64,000 nt of DNA, taken from positions 1,736,001 through 1,800,000 of the forward strand of contig NZ_CP014007.2 of assembly GCF_001658025.2 (NCBI RefSeq), given 5' to 3'. The stretch is from Kosakonia oryzae. Lineage in GTDB: Bacteria > Pseudomonadota > Gammaproteobacteria > Enterobacterales > Enterobacteriaceae. The notes beneath the pieces were generated by a model, which saw only the letters and a program-made list of their open reading frames with translations, did no database searches and was not told where the DNA came from. Position numbers and translations under genes: made by a program. Shown in pieces: positions 1 to 8,999 of the stretch (position 1 is its first letter; each line of letters starts with the position of its first letter).

Positions 1-804
1 ATCTGTGGTCTCTTTATCCTGCCCGTGCGTGGTATTTTGCGTGCTATCAGGGTCAAGACGGAAACTGTCCAGTGACATGCCTGGCGGGATCAGATCGTTA
101 ATCGGCAAGTCAAACGCCACCACCGTCGCCAGGTGACCCGGCTGGTTGAAGGTGGTACGCAGCGTAAAGTAGTGGCCATTCTGCCAGGCCAGGCGGCGCA
201 AGGAGGAAAAACTTTCGCGCTCATCAAGGGCGTTAGCCTGCTGCAACATTTCTGCGCGTCGGGAATCGACGATATTGCTAATGGTGGAATCTTTAAAACC
301 TGAGGTTAGATCTTTTAGAGGCAACGTCGAAACCAGGATCATGCTGTTATCCTGGCCATTCAGATAGTACATCGACCATGGAACGGTTTCTGCGCCCCAC
401 AATGTATCAAGATACGTTGAGATGCGCTGCGTCATCTCCAGCGTGGAACTGTCGTGCGAACCGAAAATCAGCGCTTCTGTTTTGCGACGCGGTTTTTCGA
501 GGTAATAGACATCCTGTTTCAGGCGCGTTTCCTGTAAACCTTCGCTTGGCGTGGTTGCCGGAGCCGCAGCAATATTGTCGTAGATCTGCCAGGTGGCATA
601 CCGCCAGGTGTCGATACGCTTATGGATGGCGTGCGTAACATCGACAATTTGATAGCTCTTATCTTTCAGCCAGGCGTTGACCGCGCTCTGGATCATCACC
701 CCCATCGTTACCAGCAGGACAATAATCAATAAGAGGAAGAAACGGGTAATGTTGCCCGGTATCAGGGAAAATTTGCCAGGGATCATTGTGTCAGATTGAC
801 TCAT
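1..804 (-). CDS. rcsD: RcsD phosphotransfer protein, N-terminal part (truncated by window edge)
   Basis: RcsD is the inner-membrane phosphotransfer component of the Rcs phosphorelay. It passes phosphate between the sensor RcsC and the regulator RcsB in response to envelope stress. The first 268 codons are present, and the gene runs off the left edge in frame. The start MSQSDTMIPGKFSLIPGN is followed by a strongly hydrophobic segment (about residues 20-40, FFLLLIIVLLVTMGVM), which is the first membrane helix. The periplasmic loop follows, with recognisable stretches such as DSFRLD at the edge. The second helix, the kinase-like domain and the HPt domain lie outside. It is divergent from micF/ompC in the same arrangement as in E. 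coli, with rcsB expected to the left. Identification is by close residue-level resemblance to E. coli RcsD. Confidence 0.96.
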   Translation of the reverse strand, partial: MSQSDTMIPGKFSLIPGNITRFFLLLIIVLLVTMGVMIQSAVNAWLKDKSYQIVDVTHAIHKRIDTWRYATWQIYDNIAAAPATTPSEGLQETRLKQDVYYLEKPRRKTEALIFGSHDSSTLEMTQRISTYLDTLWGAETVPWSMYYLNGQDNSMILVSTLPLKDLTSGFKDSTISNIVDSRRAEMLQQANALDERESFSSLRRLAWQNGHYFTLRTTFNQPGHLATVVAFDLPINDLIPPGMSLDSFRLDPDSTQNTTHGQDKETTD

Positions 805-1222
805 TCTTGTGTGTAACCCGTGATGACAACACTGCAGGTAACGCTCAGCATCCGCTGAAACAATGTTGCTGCCATGCCGTAACTACCGCCAGTGGTGCGC
901 GGACTACAAATAGATGTGTTGCAGAGCAGTGTACAGCAGGCAGTATATCGGTTAATGAGTGAATTTCCAGACTCTCTTTTCAGCCATTACTCACATGATG
1001 CGGGTTTTTGTCCTTCCTTTAAACGAAGCGGCAAAAAATGTACAAAATATGGAGATTGTACAAATATTTCTCGCCCTTGAATAAAAAGAACACAATAAAT
1101 AACAAGACATTAATTAAGGTGCTAAGTCAATAAGATAAGTCTGGCACGTTTGTTGATTAATTAATAGTCGTTACAAATAGTTATTATGTGTAGATTATTA
1201 TTCAAGTTAAGTAAAGAAAAGT
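805..1222. other. rcsD upstream intergenic region with no gene seen
   Basis: About 418 bases separate the rcsD start from the end of micF. The part near rcsD should hold its promoter, but I cannot place convincing -35/-10 boxes. The stretch from about 1085 to 1220 is AT-rich with scattered TTAATTAA-type runs. The open frames here are short and lack a ribosome binding site, so I call no gene. Confidence 0.5.
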
Positions 1223-1316
1223 AAAAAAAAACCGAATGCAGGGCATTCGGTCATAAGAGGGGTAAACAGACATTCAGATTCGAATGACGGTAATAAATAA
1301 AGTTAATGATGATAGC
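1223..1316 (-). ncRNA. micF: MicF antisense small RNA
   Basis: MicF is an Hfq-dependent small RNA that pairs with the ompF mRNA start region and blocks porin synthesis. On the minus strand the sequence starts GCTATCATCATTAACTTT, the conserved 5' end that pairs with ompF. It ends in the hairpin GAATGCCCTGCATTC followed by a run of T, a Rho-independent terminator. It is about 94 nt long, like E. coli MicF (93 nt), and lies in the same place, divergent from ompC. The conserved 5' end implies an ompF gene elsewhere in the genome. Expression is expected to share the OmpR-controlled region upstream of ompC. Confidence 0.93.
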
Positions 1317-1470
1317 GTGTTGTATTTTAGTGACGATTAGGGATTTCGTTTTTGCATTCAGTGCTGTCATTTGTTTTTATTTATCATGTTGTTTTTTAAT
1401 GATTTTTTAATTTTATTTGATTATTCGTGCGATATATATTAGCTATTCGTGCTATAAAAAGTTCCCTCGA

Positions 1471-1560
1471 ATTTACAAAATGAAACATCTATCATTAAAT
1501 ATGAAACATCTTCAAAATTTTCGTATCATATTCTCGATGGATTATTTTCCTATTTTAAGC
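1471..1560 (+). promoter_or_regulatory. ompC promoter region with OmpR boxes
   Basis: Two TGAAACATCT repeats (about 1481-1490 and 1502-1511), preceded by TTTACAAAA, reproduce the OmpR C-box array of the E. coli ompC promoter. They are followed by TCGTATCATATTCTCGATGGATTATT, printed here in two parts as TCGTATCATATTC and TCGATGGATTATT, which matches the E. coli core promoter region. OmpR phosphorylated by EnvZ should bind here and activate ompC at high osmolarity. It should also drive micF on the other strand. Confidence 0.8.
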
Positions 1561-1640
1561 ACAATGAATTTGCCAGCTGATTAGAGGGTTAGTCAGCAAG
1601 CAGTGGCAAATAAAAATGCATATAACAGAGGGTTAATAAA

Positions 1641-2783
1641 ATGAAAGTTAAAGTACTGTCCCTCCTGGTACCAGCTCTGCTGGTAGCAGGCGCAGCGAAT
1701 GCGGCTGAAGTTTACAACAAAGATGGCAACAAATTAGATCTGTACGGCAAAGTAGACGGTCTGCACTATTTCTCTGACGATAAAGGCGCTGATGGCGATC
1801 AGACTTACGTGCGTTTCGGCTTCAAAGGCGAAACTCAGGTAAACGATCAGGTTACTGGCTATGGTCAGTGGGAATATAACGTTCAGGCTAACGACACTGA
1901 AACGTCAGGTAATCAGGCCTGGACCCGTGTGGCATTCGCCGGTATCCGCGTGGCTGATGCGGGCTCTTTCGACTACGGTCGTAACTACGGCGTAATTTAC
2001 GACGTAACGTCCTGGACCGACGTTCTGCCGGAATTCGGCGGCGACACTTACGGTTCTGATAACTTCATGCAACAACGTGCTAACGGCCTTGCCACCTACC
2101 GTAACACCGACTTCTTTGGTCTGGTTAATGGCCTGAACTTTGCCCTGCAGTATCAGGGTAAAAACGGTAGCGTCAGTGGTGAAAACGCTGATGGTCGCAG
2201 CACGCTGAAACAGAACGGCGATGGCTATGGTGCGTCTCTGACCTACGATCTGGGCGCAGGCTTCAGCGTCGGCGGTGCAATGTCTTCTTCTCGTCGTACT
2301 GCTGATCAGAACGTGACTACCAATGATGCTTTGTTCGGTGAAGGCGATCGCGCTGAAGCATATAGCGGCGGCCTGAAATACGATGCCAATAATATTTACC
2401 TGGCGGCACAGTATACTCAAACCTATAACGCGACCCGTTTCGGTACTTCTAACGGTTCTTCCCCGTCTGACGCTTACGGTTTTGCTAACAAAGCGCAGAA
2501 CTTCGAAGTGGTTGCACAGTACCAGTTCGACTTCGGTCTGCGTCCGTCTATCGCTTACCTGCAATCTAAAGGCAAGGACATCACCAACAACACCGGTACC
2601 GTTAACTACGGCGATCAGGATATCCTGAAATACATCGATGTTGGCGCGACCTATTACTTCAACAAAAACATGTCCACCTATGTTGATTACAAAATCAACC
2701 TGCTGGACGACAACGACTTTACCCGAGCTGCCGGTATCTCTACCGACAACATCGTTGCACTAGGCCTGGTTTACCAGTTCTAA
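1641..2783 (+). CDS. ompC: Outer membrane porin C
   Basis: A general diffusion porin: a trimeric 16-stranded outer-membrane barrel that admits small hydrophilic solutes. The 380-residue protein has a Sec signal peptide ([21 protein letters not shown], cut after residue 21; mature start AEVYNKDG). The constriction-loop motif PEFGGD lies near residue 130. The terminal strand ends in the phenylalanine (GLVYQF) recognised by the Bam machinery. Length and sequence fit OmpC rather than OmpF, and the location beside micF and rcsD supports this. GAGGGTTAATAA before the ATG matches the E. coli ompC leader. Regulation is expected from OmpR boxes upstream, and a strong terminator follows. Surface loops, for example around residues 170-190 and 265-280, vary between species. 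Confidence 0.97.
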   Translation: MKVKVLSLLVPALLVAGAANAAEVYNKDGNKLDLYGKVDGLHYFSDDKGADGDQTYVRFGFKGETQVNDQVTGYGQWEYNVQANDTETSGNQAWTRVAFAGIRVADAGSFDYGRNYGVIYDVTSWTDVLPEFGGDTYGSDNFMQQRANGLATYRNTDFFGLVNGLNFALQYQGKNGSVSGENADGRSTLKQNGDGYGASLTYDLGAGFSVGGAMSSSRRTADQNVTTNDALFGEGDRAEAYSGGLKYDANNIYLAAQYTQTYNATRFGTSNGSSPSDAYGFANKAQNFEVVAQYQFDFGLRPSIAYLQSKGKDITNNTGTVNYGDQDILKYIDVGATYYFNKNMSTYVDYKINLLDDNDFTRAAGISTDNIVALGLVYQF

Positions 2784-2802
2784 GTTCGCAACAACGATTG
2801 CT

Positions 2803-2826
2803 AAGGCGCCGCAAGGCGCCTTTTTT
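2803..2826 (+). terminator. ompC Rho-independent terminator
   Basis: An 8-bp perfect GC-rich stem (AAGGCGCC/GGCGCCTT) with loop GCAA is followed by T residues, 20 bases after the ompC stop. Confidence 0.9.
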
Positions 2827-2876
2827 ATTGTCCGGTTTTTGATGTACGCTTGCCGCCATCAAGGAGATAACAAGCA

Positions 2877-3914
2877 ATGACAATGACTCTTTTTCGCAGC
2901 GTGGTGGCCGCCGCGCTGCTGCTATTGGCGGGTTGCGATCGCAGCGAACAGGCACAGCCAACCGTGCTGGAAGGCAAAACCATGGGCACTTTCTGGCGCG
3001 TTAGTCTGGTGGATTTGGATGCGCAGCGCGCGCAGACGTTACAGCAAAAAATTCAGGCTCAGCTGGATGCTGACGATCGTTTAATGTCCACCTGGAAGAG
3101 CGATTCTGCGCTAATGCGCTTTAATCACGCTGCCAGTACCGCGCCCTGGCCGGTTAGCGCTGCAATGGCGGATATTGTGACCATCGCTTTGCGGGTCGGG
3201 GAAAAAACGGACGGCGCAATGGACATTACCGTTGGGCCGCTGGTGAATCTGTGGGGATTTGGCCCGGATAAACAACCGGTCGTCAGCCCAACGCAGGCGC
3301 AAATTGATGCGGCAAAAGCCCGTACCGGCTTGCAGCATCTGACGGTGATTAACCGCTCCGGGGAACAATTCCTGCAAAAAGATCTGCCGGATCTGTTTGT
3401 CGATTTATCGACAGTCGGTGAAGGCTATGCGGCGGATCATCTGGCGCGGCTTATGGAGCAGGAAGGGATTGCCCGCTATCTGGTTTCCGTCGGCGGCGCG
3501 CTTGCCAGCCGGGGCATGAATGCGCAGGGCCAGCCGTGGCGGGTGGCGATCCAGAAACCGACCGATCGTGAAAATGTCGCACAAGCGGTGGTCGATATTA
3601 ACGGTCATGGCATCAGTACCTCCGGAAGTTATCGCAACTATTATGAGCTGGATGGCAAACGTATTTCGCACATTATCGATCCGCGCACCGGGCGCCCCAT
3701 CGATCACCGCCTGGTTTCGGTCACGGTGATTGCCCCAACGGCGCTGGAAGCAGATGCCTGGGACACCGGTTTAATGGTGCTGGGAACCGATAAGGCCAAA
3801 AAAGTGGTGACGCACGAAGGATTGGCGGTATTTATGATCATGAAGGAGGGTGACGGTTTTACCACCTGGATGTCGCCACAATTTTCCTCGTTCCTGGTCA
3901 GCGAAAAAAATTAA
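2877..3914 (+). CDS. apbE: FAD:protein FMN transferase lipoprotein ApbE
   Basis: ApbE covalently attaches FMN, taken from FAD, to Thr/Ser residues of exported flavoproteins such as subunits of the Rnf/Nqr complexes. It acts on the periplasmic side of the inner membrane. The 345-residue protein has a lipoprotein signal with lipobox LLAGC, making Cys20 the lipidation site. The ApbE domain follows (TMGTFWRV, DGAMDITVGPLVNLWGFGP, DLSTVGEGYA, SVGGALASRGM, GISTSGSYRN, HIIDPRTGRPI), including the metal- and FAD-binding residues near the C terminus (ADAWDTGLMVLG). The start is supported by AAGGAG upstream. It lies between ompC and ada as in E. coli. Its last codons overlap the Ada operator of the next gene. 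Confidence 0.95.
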   Translation: MTMTLFRSVVAAALLLLAGCDRSEQAQPTVLEGKTMGTFWRVSLVDLDAQRAQTLQQKIQAQLDADDRLMSTWKSDSALMRFNHAASTAPWPVSAAMADIVTIALRVGEKTDGAMDITVGPLVNLWGFGPDKQPVVSPTQAQIDAAKARTGLQHLTVINRSGEQFLQKDLPDLFVDLSTVGEGYAADHLARLMEQEGIARYLVSVGGALASRGMNAQGQPWRVAIQKPTDRENVAQAVVDINGHGISTSGSYRNYYELDGKRISHIIDPRTGRPIDHRLVSVTVIAPTALEADAWDTGLMVLGTDKAKKVVTHEGLAVFMIMKEGDGFTTWMSPQFSSFLVSEKN

Positions 3915-3921
3915 AACGCAA
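3909..3921 (+). promoter_or_regulatory. Ada box (operator for methylated Ada)
   Basis: AATTAAAACGCAA fits the Ada operator pattern AAT-N6-GCAA. It differs from the E. coli ada-promoter box by one base in the spacer. It overlaps the final Asn codon and stop codon of apbE and lies 66 bases before the ada start. Methylated Ada should bind here and activate ada-alkB. Confidence 0.75.
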
Positions 3922-3986
3922 GATTGCGGGTGTCGGGCTCTGCGCGAGCGTGCACAGTGGGGCTAAGCTTAAATAAGGAGCCTGAC

Positions 3987-5048
3987 ATGAACGAGACGAC
4001 TTTACTTGATGAACAGCGCTGGCAAGCGGTGCTGGCGCGCAACCCGCAAGCGGATGGTCAGTTTGTTTTTGCGGTACTGACCACCGGCATCTTCTGCCGC
4101 CCGTCCTGTCGCGCGCGCCACGCCCTGCGTCAGAATGTGCGTTTCTTCCCGGATGCCGATAGCGCTGTTGCTGCGGGTTTTCGCCCATGCAAACGTTGCC
4201 AGCCCGATAAAGCGCATCCGCAACAGCAGCGGCTGGATAAAGTGGCCATTGCTTGTCGATTGCTGGAACAGGATACGCCTGTCACCCTCGAACAACTGGC
4301 AACTGCGGTGGGTATCAGTCCGTACCATTTTCATCGTCTGTTTAAATCCGTGACCGGGATGACACCGAAAGCCTGGCAACAAGCGTTCCGCGCCCGTCGT
4401 CTGCGCAACATGCTGGCAGAGAGCGACACAGTGACCGATGCCGTGCTGGCGGCGGGGTTCCCCGACAGTAGCAGCTACTATCGCCAGGCGGATGCCGCGC
4501 TGGGAATGACGGCGCGTCAGTTTCGCCGCGGCGGTGACGATGCCGATATTCGTTATGCCCTCAGTGATTGTTCACTGGGTCGCTGTCTGGTGGCTGAGAG
4601 TGAACGCGGCATCTGCGCCATTTTACTGGCCGACAGCGATGAACAGTTGTTGGCAGAACTGCATACGATTTTTCCTCATGCCCGAAATGTGCAGGGCGAT
4701 GAGGCGATGCTTGAACGTGTCGCACAGGTGATCCGTCGTCTTGATCGTGCGGATGCGCCATTTACATTACCGCTGGATTTGCGCGGCACGGCTTTCCAGC
4801 TCCAGGTATGGCAGGCGTTGCGCGAGCTCCCCGCTGGCGCAACGATCAGCTATCAGCGTCTTGCGCAGCAGCTAGGCAAACCCGGTGCGGTGAGGGCAGT
4901 AGCCAGCGCCTGCGCAGCGAATAAGCTGGCGATTGTTATCCCTTGTCATCGCGTAGTGCGCGGTGATGGCGCGCTCTCCGGTTATCGCTGGGGAATCGCG
5001 CGCAAAGCGCAACTGCTGCAACGGGAAGCGAAAAAAGAGGAGAATTAA
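3987..5048 (+). CDS. ada: Ada: methyl-DNA repair methyltransferase and transcriptional activator
   Basis: Ada is a suicide methyltransferase that repairs methylphosphotriesters and O6-methylguanine, and switches on the adaptive response. The 353-residue protein shows the N-terminal zinc domain with Cys37 (methyl acceptor), Cys41, Cys68 and Cys71 (GIFCRPSC, CKRC). An AraC-type helix-turn-helix region follows (about residues 85-180, with GFPDSSSYYRQ). The C-terminal MGMT domain has acceptor Cys320 in IPCHRVV. The start chosen is ATG with AAGGAG at 3975-3980, which gives the length usual for Ada (354 in E. coli). A longer upstream reading in the same frame has no counterpart in the family. The stop overlaps the alkB start by one base, so ada-alkB is an operon. 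Autoregulation through the Ada box is likely. Confidence 0.96.
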   Translation: MNETTLLDEQRWQAVLARNPQADGQFVFAVLTTGIFCRPSCRARHALRQNVRFFPDADSAVAAGFRPCKRCQPDKAHPQQQRLDKVAIACRLLEQDTPVTLEQLATAVGISPYHFHRLFKSVTGMTPKAWQQAFRARRLRNMLAESDTVTDAVLAAGFPDSSSYYRQADAALGMTARQFRRGGDDADIRYALSDCSLGRCLVAESERGICAILLADSDEQLLAELHTIFPHARNVQGDEAMLERVAQVIRRLDRADAPFTLPLDLRGTAFQLQVWQALRELPAGATISYQRLAQQLGKPGAVRAVASACAANKLAIVIPCHRVVRGDGALSGYRWGIARKAQLLQREAKKEEN

Positions 5049-5698
5049 TGCTCGATCTGTTTGCCGATGAAGAACCCTGGCAGGAGCCGCTGGCACCTGG
5101 CGCGGTGGTGCTGCGCCGTTTTGCACTACCGCATGTGGAAGCGCTAATGCGCGGCATCGCGCAGGTGGTTGGCCAGTCGCCGCTGCGCCATATGGTCACG
5201 CCGGGCGGGTATACCATGTCCGTGGCGATGACCAATTGCGGCAGGCTTGGCTGGACGACTAATCAGCACGGTTATCTCTACGCACCTGTCGATCCGCAAA
5301 CGGCGCAGCCGTGGCCGGAAATGCCGGCTGCGTTCACGGCGCTATGTCATAAAGCCAGCCTCGCGGCGGGTTACCCTGAGTTTCGCCCGGATGCCTGCCT
5401 GATCAACCGTTACGCGCCTGGTGCGAAGTTATCGCTGCATCAGGATAAGGACGAACCTGATTTGCGCGCGCCGATCGTCTCTGTCTCGCTGGGCTTACCG
5501 GCTATTTTCCAGTTTGGTGGATTGAAACGTAACGATCCGCTGCAACGATTGATGCTGGAACATGGCGATATTGTGGTGTGGGGCGGCGAATCGCGGCTCT
5601 TTTATCATGGCATAGCGCCGCTGAAAGCGGGTTATCACCCGGTGACCGGCGAGTGTCGTTACAACCTGACGTTCCGCCAGGCAGGCAACAGCGAATAA
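5048..5698 (+). CDS. alkB: AlkB: Fe(II)/2-oxoglutarate DNA/RNA dealkylase
   Basis: AlkB oxidatively removes 1-methyladenine, 3-methylcytosine and etheno lesions from single-stranded DNA and RNA. The 216 residues have the same length as the E. coli protein. The iron ligands are His131 and Asp133 (LHQDKDEPD) plus the distal His in YHGIAPL. The 2-oxoglutarate-binding Arg lies in RYNLTFRQAG, and NRYAPGAKLSLH is conserved. The nucleotide-recognition lid region TPGGYTMSVAMTNCG is intact. It is translationally coupled to ada (TAATG overlap), so it is co-induced by alkylation damage. Confidence 0.97.
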   Translation: MLDLFADEEPWQEPLAPGAVVLRRFALPHVEALMRGIAQVVGQSPLRHMVTPGGYTMSVAMTNCGRLGWTTNQHGYLYAPVDPQTAQPWPEMPAAFTALCHKASLAAGYPEFRPDACLINRYAPGAKLSLHQDKDEPDLRAPIVSVSLGLPAIFQFGGLKRNDPLQRLMLEHGDIVVWGGESRLFYHGIAPLKAGYHPVTGECRYNLTFRQAGNSE

Positions 5699-5701
5699 AA
5701 A

Positions 5702-5717
5702 TAAGAATTATTCTTGA
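5702..5717. promoter_or_regulatory. Possible weak Fur-like palindrome before yojI
   Basis: AAGAAT-T-ATTCTT is a perfect short palindrome between alkB and yojI. It resembles the 7-1-7 Fur box (TGATAAT-N-ATTATCA) at about 9 of 14 positions only. It could instead be part of the yojI promoter or chance. Low confidence. Confidence 0.2.
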
Positions 5718-5772
5718 TGTAAAACAGTAGCCGTTTAAACTGCTGGCTGTTTTTGTTGACCGGGCCGTTGTT

Positions 5773-7416
5773 ATGGAACTCCTTCTTCTTGTCTGGCGGC
5801 AGTATCGCTGGCCATTCGTGGCGGTACTGGCGCTCACCCTTGCCAGCGCCGCATTGGGAATCGGGCTGATCGCTTTTATTAACCAGCGTCTGATCGAAAC
5901 CGTCGATATCTCATTGACCGTGCTGCCGGAATTTCTCGGTTTGCTGCTGCTGTTAATGGCGGTGACGCTTGGTTCTCAACTGGCGCTGACCACGCTCGGC
6001 CATCATTTCGTTTACCGTCTGCGTAGTGAATTTATCAAACGGATCCTTGATACGCCGGTGGAGCGCATTGAACAACTGGGCAGCGCGTCGCTGCTGGCCG
6101 GATTAACCAGCGATGTGCGCAACATCACCATCGCTTTTGTGCGCCTGCCGGAACTGGTGCAGGGCATTATTCTGACTGTAGGTTCGTGCATTTATCTGGC
6201 GATGCTATCCGGCAAAATGCTGGTGATCACTGCACTGTGGATGGCGCTGACCATCTGGGGCGGTTTTATTCTGGTTTCCCGGGTGTATAAACATATGGCG
6301 ACGCTGCGCGAGACGGAAGACAAGCTCTATAACGATTTCCAGACGGTGCTGGAAGGGCGCAAAGAGCTGAATCTGAATCGCGAACGTGCCGAACATATTT
6401 TCGAGAAGATGTACCTGCCGGATGCGCGTGAGTACCGCCACCATATTATTCGTGCTGACACTTTCCATCTCAGCGCTGTCAACTGGTCGAACATTATGAT
6501 GCTCGGCGCGATTGGCCTCGTGTTCTGGATGGCAAACAGTCTGGGGTGGGCGGATACCAACGTTGCGGCAACTTATTCACTGACATTGCTGTTTTTGCGT
6601 ACGCCGTTGCTTTCAGCGGTCGGCGCATTGCCGACGCTGTTGAGCGCACAGGTTGCTTTCAACAAACTGAAGCATTTTGCTCTGGCGCCGTATCAGCCAG
6701 CGTTTCCGCGTCCCCAGGCTTTCCCCGGCTGGAAAACGCTGGAGCTGCGCAACGTGGCCTTTAAATATCAGGGGAATGATTTCTCCGTCGGCCCGATCAA
6801 CATGACGTTGAACCGGGGCGAACTGGTGTTTCTGATTGGTGGCAACGGCAGCGGTAAATCAACGCTGGCGATGCTGCTGACCGGGCTGTATCAGCCGGTT
6901 TCTGGCGAGATCCTGCTGGATGGTAAGCCGATGGCGCAGGATCGCCCGGAAGATTATCGCAAACTGTTCTCGGCGGTGTTTACCGATGTCTGGTTGTTTG
7001 ACGATCTGCTCGGGCCGGAAGGTAAACCGGCGGATCCGGCGCTGGTCGATAAGTGGCTGGATCAGTTGAAGATGGCGCATAAACTGGAACTGAACAACGG
7101 CAAGATCCTCAATCTGAAGCTCTCAAAAGGGCAGAAAAAACGCGTGGCACTGTTGCTGGCGCTGGCGGAAGAGCGCGATATTCTGCTGCTTGACGAATGG
7201 GCGGCCGATCAGGATCCCCATTTCCGCCGCGACTTCTACCAGGTGCTGTTGCCGCTGATGCAACAGATGGGGAAAACCATTTTTGCCATTAGCCACGACG
7301 ATCACTACTTTATCCACGCCGACCGCCTGCTGGAGATGCGCAATGGTCAGTTGACTGAGCTGGTAGGTGAAGAGCGCGCGCAAGCTTCCCGCGACGCCGT
7401 CTCCCGTACTGCCTGA
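5773..7416 (+). CDS. yojI: YojI ABC exporter (microcin J25 efflux)
   Basis: YojI is a fused half-transporter with an N-terminal membrane domain and a C-terminal ATPase. In E. coli it exports the lasso peptide microcin J25 with TolC, and it is assigned to the cyclic-peptide exporter family. The 547 residues show six hydrophobic segments in the first 300 residues and Walker [10 protein letters not shown] near residue 355. The signature is a variant LSKGQKKR near 450, and Walker B ILLLDEW near 475, followed by a His switch (ISHDDHYF). The ATG start is 74 bases after alkB, so it may be read through from ada-alkB or from its own promoter. It shares the region with YejABEF, the importer that microcin C uses to enter cells. 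Confidence 0.95.
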   Translation: MELLLLVWRQYRWPFVAVLALTLASAALGIGLIAFINQRLIETVDISLTVLPEFLGLLLLLMAVTLGSQLALTTLGHHFVYRLRSEFIKRILDTPVERIEQLGSASLLAGLTSDVRNITIAFVRLPELVQGIILTVGSCIYLAMLSGKMLVITALWMALTIWGGFILVSRVYKHMATLRETEDKLYNDFQTVLEGRKELNLNRERAEHIFEKMYLPDAREYRHHIIRADTFHLSAVNWSNIMMLGAIGLVFWMANSLGWADTNVAATYSLTLLFLRTPLLSAVGALPTLLSAQVAFNKLKHFALAPYQPAFPRPQAFPGWKTLELRNVAFKYQGNDFSVGPINMTLNRGELVFLIGGNGSGKSTLAMLLTGLYQPVSGEILLDGKPMAQDRPEDYRKLFSAVFTDVWLFDDLLGPEGKPADPALVDKWLDQLKMAHKLELNNGKILNLKLSKGQKKRVALLLALAEERDILLLDEWAADQDPHFRRDFYQVLLPLMQQMGKTIFAISHDDHYFIHADRLLEMRNGQLTELVGEERAQASRDAVSRTA

Positions 7417-7423
7417 GCAATGC

Positions 7424-7460
7424 GCCCCCTTCGTTCGAAGGGGGTATTCGCTCCTTTTTT
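7424..7460 (+). terminator. Hairpin after yojI (probable terminator)
   Basis: GCCCCCTT/AAGGGGGT forms a strong stem 8 bases after the yojI stop. A T run (CCTTTTTT) comes about 9 bases later rather than directly at the stem base, so it is a weaker match to the classic pattern. Confidence 0.55.
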
Positions 7461-7521
7461 CGCCAAACGTCCCCGCTGTTTATTATTTTTTACAAAAGCT
7501 GCCGCTATGCTTAAGGCTATT

Positions 7522-7545
7522 CGGCCCCGGCTTCGGGGGGCTTTG
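7522..7545 (+). promoter_or_regulatory. Leader hairpin directly before mgtE
   Basis: GGCCCCGGCTTCGGGGGGC folds into a GC-rich tetraloop hairpin followed by TTTGTATT. It ends about 18 bases before the mgtE ATG. It might act as an attenuator or shield the start. I see no recognisable M-box in the short leader. Confidence 0.35.
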
Positions 7546-7562
7546 TATTCAGGGAACGGCTA

Positions 7563-8999
7563 ATGTCATTAAGCAAAAAAAACAGCGTCAAACTGCGTGA
7601 CGAGGAGCGGGCGCGCCTGATTTGGTTGCTGATCACCCATAAACCACTTACCGCCTCGCTGCTCGGGCAACTCACCCTCGCCGAGCAGGTGGATAGCGCC
7701 GCGCTGGAGCAGGATCTGGCGGAGGTTAACGCGCTGGTCTCCCATTTGCCGCCACCGGATCTCGCCGATACGCTGGAGGCCTTGCCGGTAGATGAACGCC
7801 ACGCATTATGGCGGCTGGTGAGCGATGATAAACGCGGCAAGGTGCTGCTTGAAGCGTCGGAAAATGTCTGGGATGACCTGATTGATGAGATGAGCGACCG
7901 CGCGCTGCTCGATGCGCTGCAAACGCTGGATATCGACGACCAAATCTGGCTGGTGCAGCATCTGCCGCGTAACCTGACCGGCCGCTTAATGGCGACGTTA
8001 CCGCGTGCAGAGCGTAACCGCATGCGGGAAGTGATGCGCTACGGCAAAAACTGTGTCGGCGCGATCATGGAGTTCGGGGTGATCACCGTGCGTGCTGAAG
8101 TCACGCTGGCGGCGGTTCAGCGCTATCTGCGACGGCTCGGTAAAATGCCGGACAACACCGACAAACTGTTTGTTATCGGCCGCGATAACCGGCTGATGGG
8201 CGAACTGGCGTTGCAAACCATTTTACTCAATGCCGCCGGGAAGCGGGTCAGCGAAGTGATGGATGCAGATCCGGTGGCCTTTTCTCCGGAAGAGGATGCG
8301 GAAAAAGTGGCGCGGACCTTCGAGCGTGACAATCTGCTTAGCGCGGCAGTGGTCGATGATAACGGAATGCTGTTGGGTCGTCTGACCATCGATGAGATCG
8401 TTAATGTGGTCTACGAAGAGACCGACAACGATTTGCGCCAGATGGGCGGTCTGAGCGCCGAAGAAGACGTATTTGCACCGGTAAGCAAAGCGGTAAAAAC
8501 CCGCTGGGCGTGGCTGGCTATCAACTTGTGCACGGCATTTATCGCCTCGCGCGTGATCGACGGGTTTGAACACACCATTTCGCAACTGGTGGCGCTGGCG
8601 TCGCTGATGCCGATTGTCGCCGGGATTGGCGGTAACACCGGCAATCAAACCATTACCATGATTGTGCGCGCGCTGGCGTTACAAAACATTCAGCCGGGCA
8701 ACTTTGCTTTCCTGATTATGCGTGAACTTGGCGTCGCGTTGATTAACGGCCTGGTGTGGGGCGGCATTATGGGCTGCATCACATGGTGGTTGTACGACGA
8801 TGCGGCGCTGGGCGGCGTTATGACATTGGCGATGGTGCTGAACTTGTTGATGGCAGCGTTGATGGGCGTGTTGATCCCGATGATCATGACCCGGCTGGGG
8901 CGCGACCCGGCGGTTGGCTCCAGCGTGATGATCACCGCGATCACAGATACCGGAGGCTTCTTTATTTTTCTTGGGCTGGCGACGCTGTTTTTGCTGTAA
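7563..8999 (+). CDS. mgtE: MgtE-family magnesium transporter
   Basis: MgtE proteins are gated Mg2+ channels of the inner membrane. The 478-residue protein has the full family layout. A helical acidic N domain (about 1-135) is followed by a pair of CBS domains (about 140-265) that sense cytosolic Mg2+, and then a C-terminal pore domain of five helices from about 300. The pore motifs GIGGNTGNQT and ITAITDTGGFFIFLGLA are present. Start: ATG after AGGGAACGG. E. coli K-12 lacks this gene at this locus; here it lies between yojI and mqo. Its 3' end overlaps the convergent sulP coding end by 38 bases. The substrate is inferred from the family; cobalt or other divalent ions are possible. Confidence 0.9.
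   Translation: MSLSKKNSVKLRDEERARLIWLLITHKPLTASLLGQLTLAEQVDSAALEQDLAEVNALVSHLPPPDLADTLEALPVDERHALWRLVSDDKRGKVLLEASENVWDDLIDEMSDRALLDALQTLDIDDQIWLVQHLPRNLTGRLMATLPRAERNRMREVMRYGKNCVGAIMEFGVITVRAEVTLAAVQRYLRRLGKMPDNTDKLFVIGRDNRLMGELALQTILLNAAGKRVSEVMDADPVAFSPEEDAEKVARTFERDNLLSAAVVDDNGMLLGRLTIDEIVNVVYEETDNDLRQMGGLSAEEDVFAPVSKAVKTRWAWLAINLCTAFIASRVIDGFEHTISQLVALASLMPIVAGIGGNTGNQTITMIVRALALQNIQPGNFAFLIMRELGVALINGLVWGGIMGCITWWLYDDAALGGVMTLAMVLNLLMAALMGVLIPMIMTRLGRDPAVGSSVMITAITDTGGFFIFLGLATLFLL

Noticed and set aside
1905-2564. 219-codon minus-strand open frame inside ompC
   Set aside because: Antisense to a highly expressed porin; no ribosome site and no known product.
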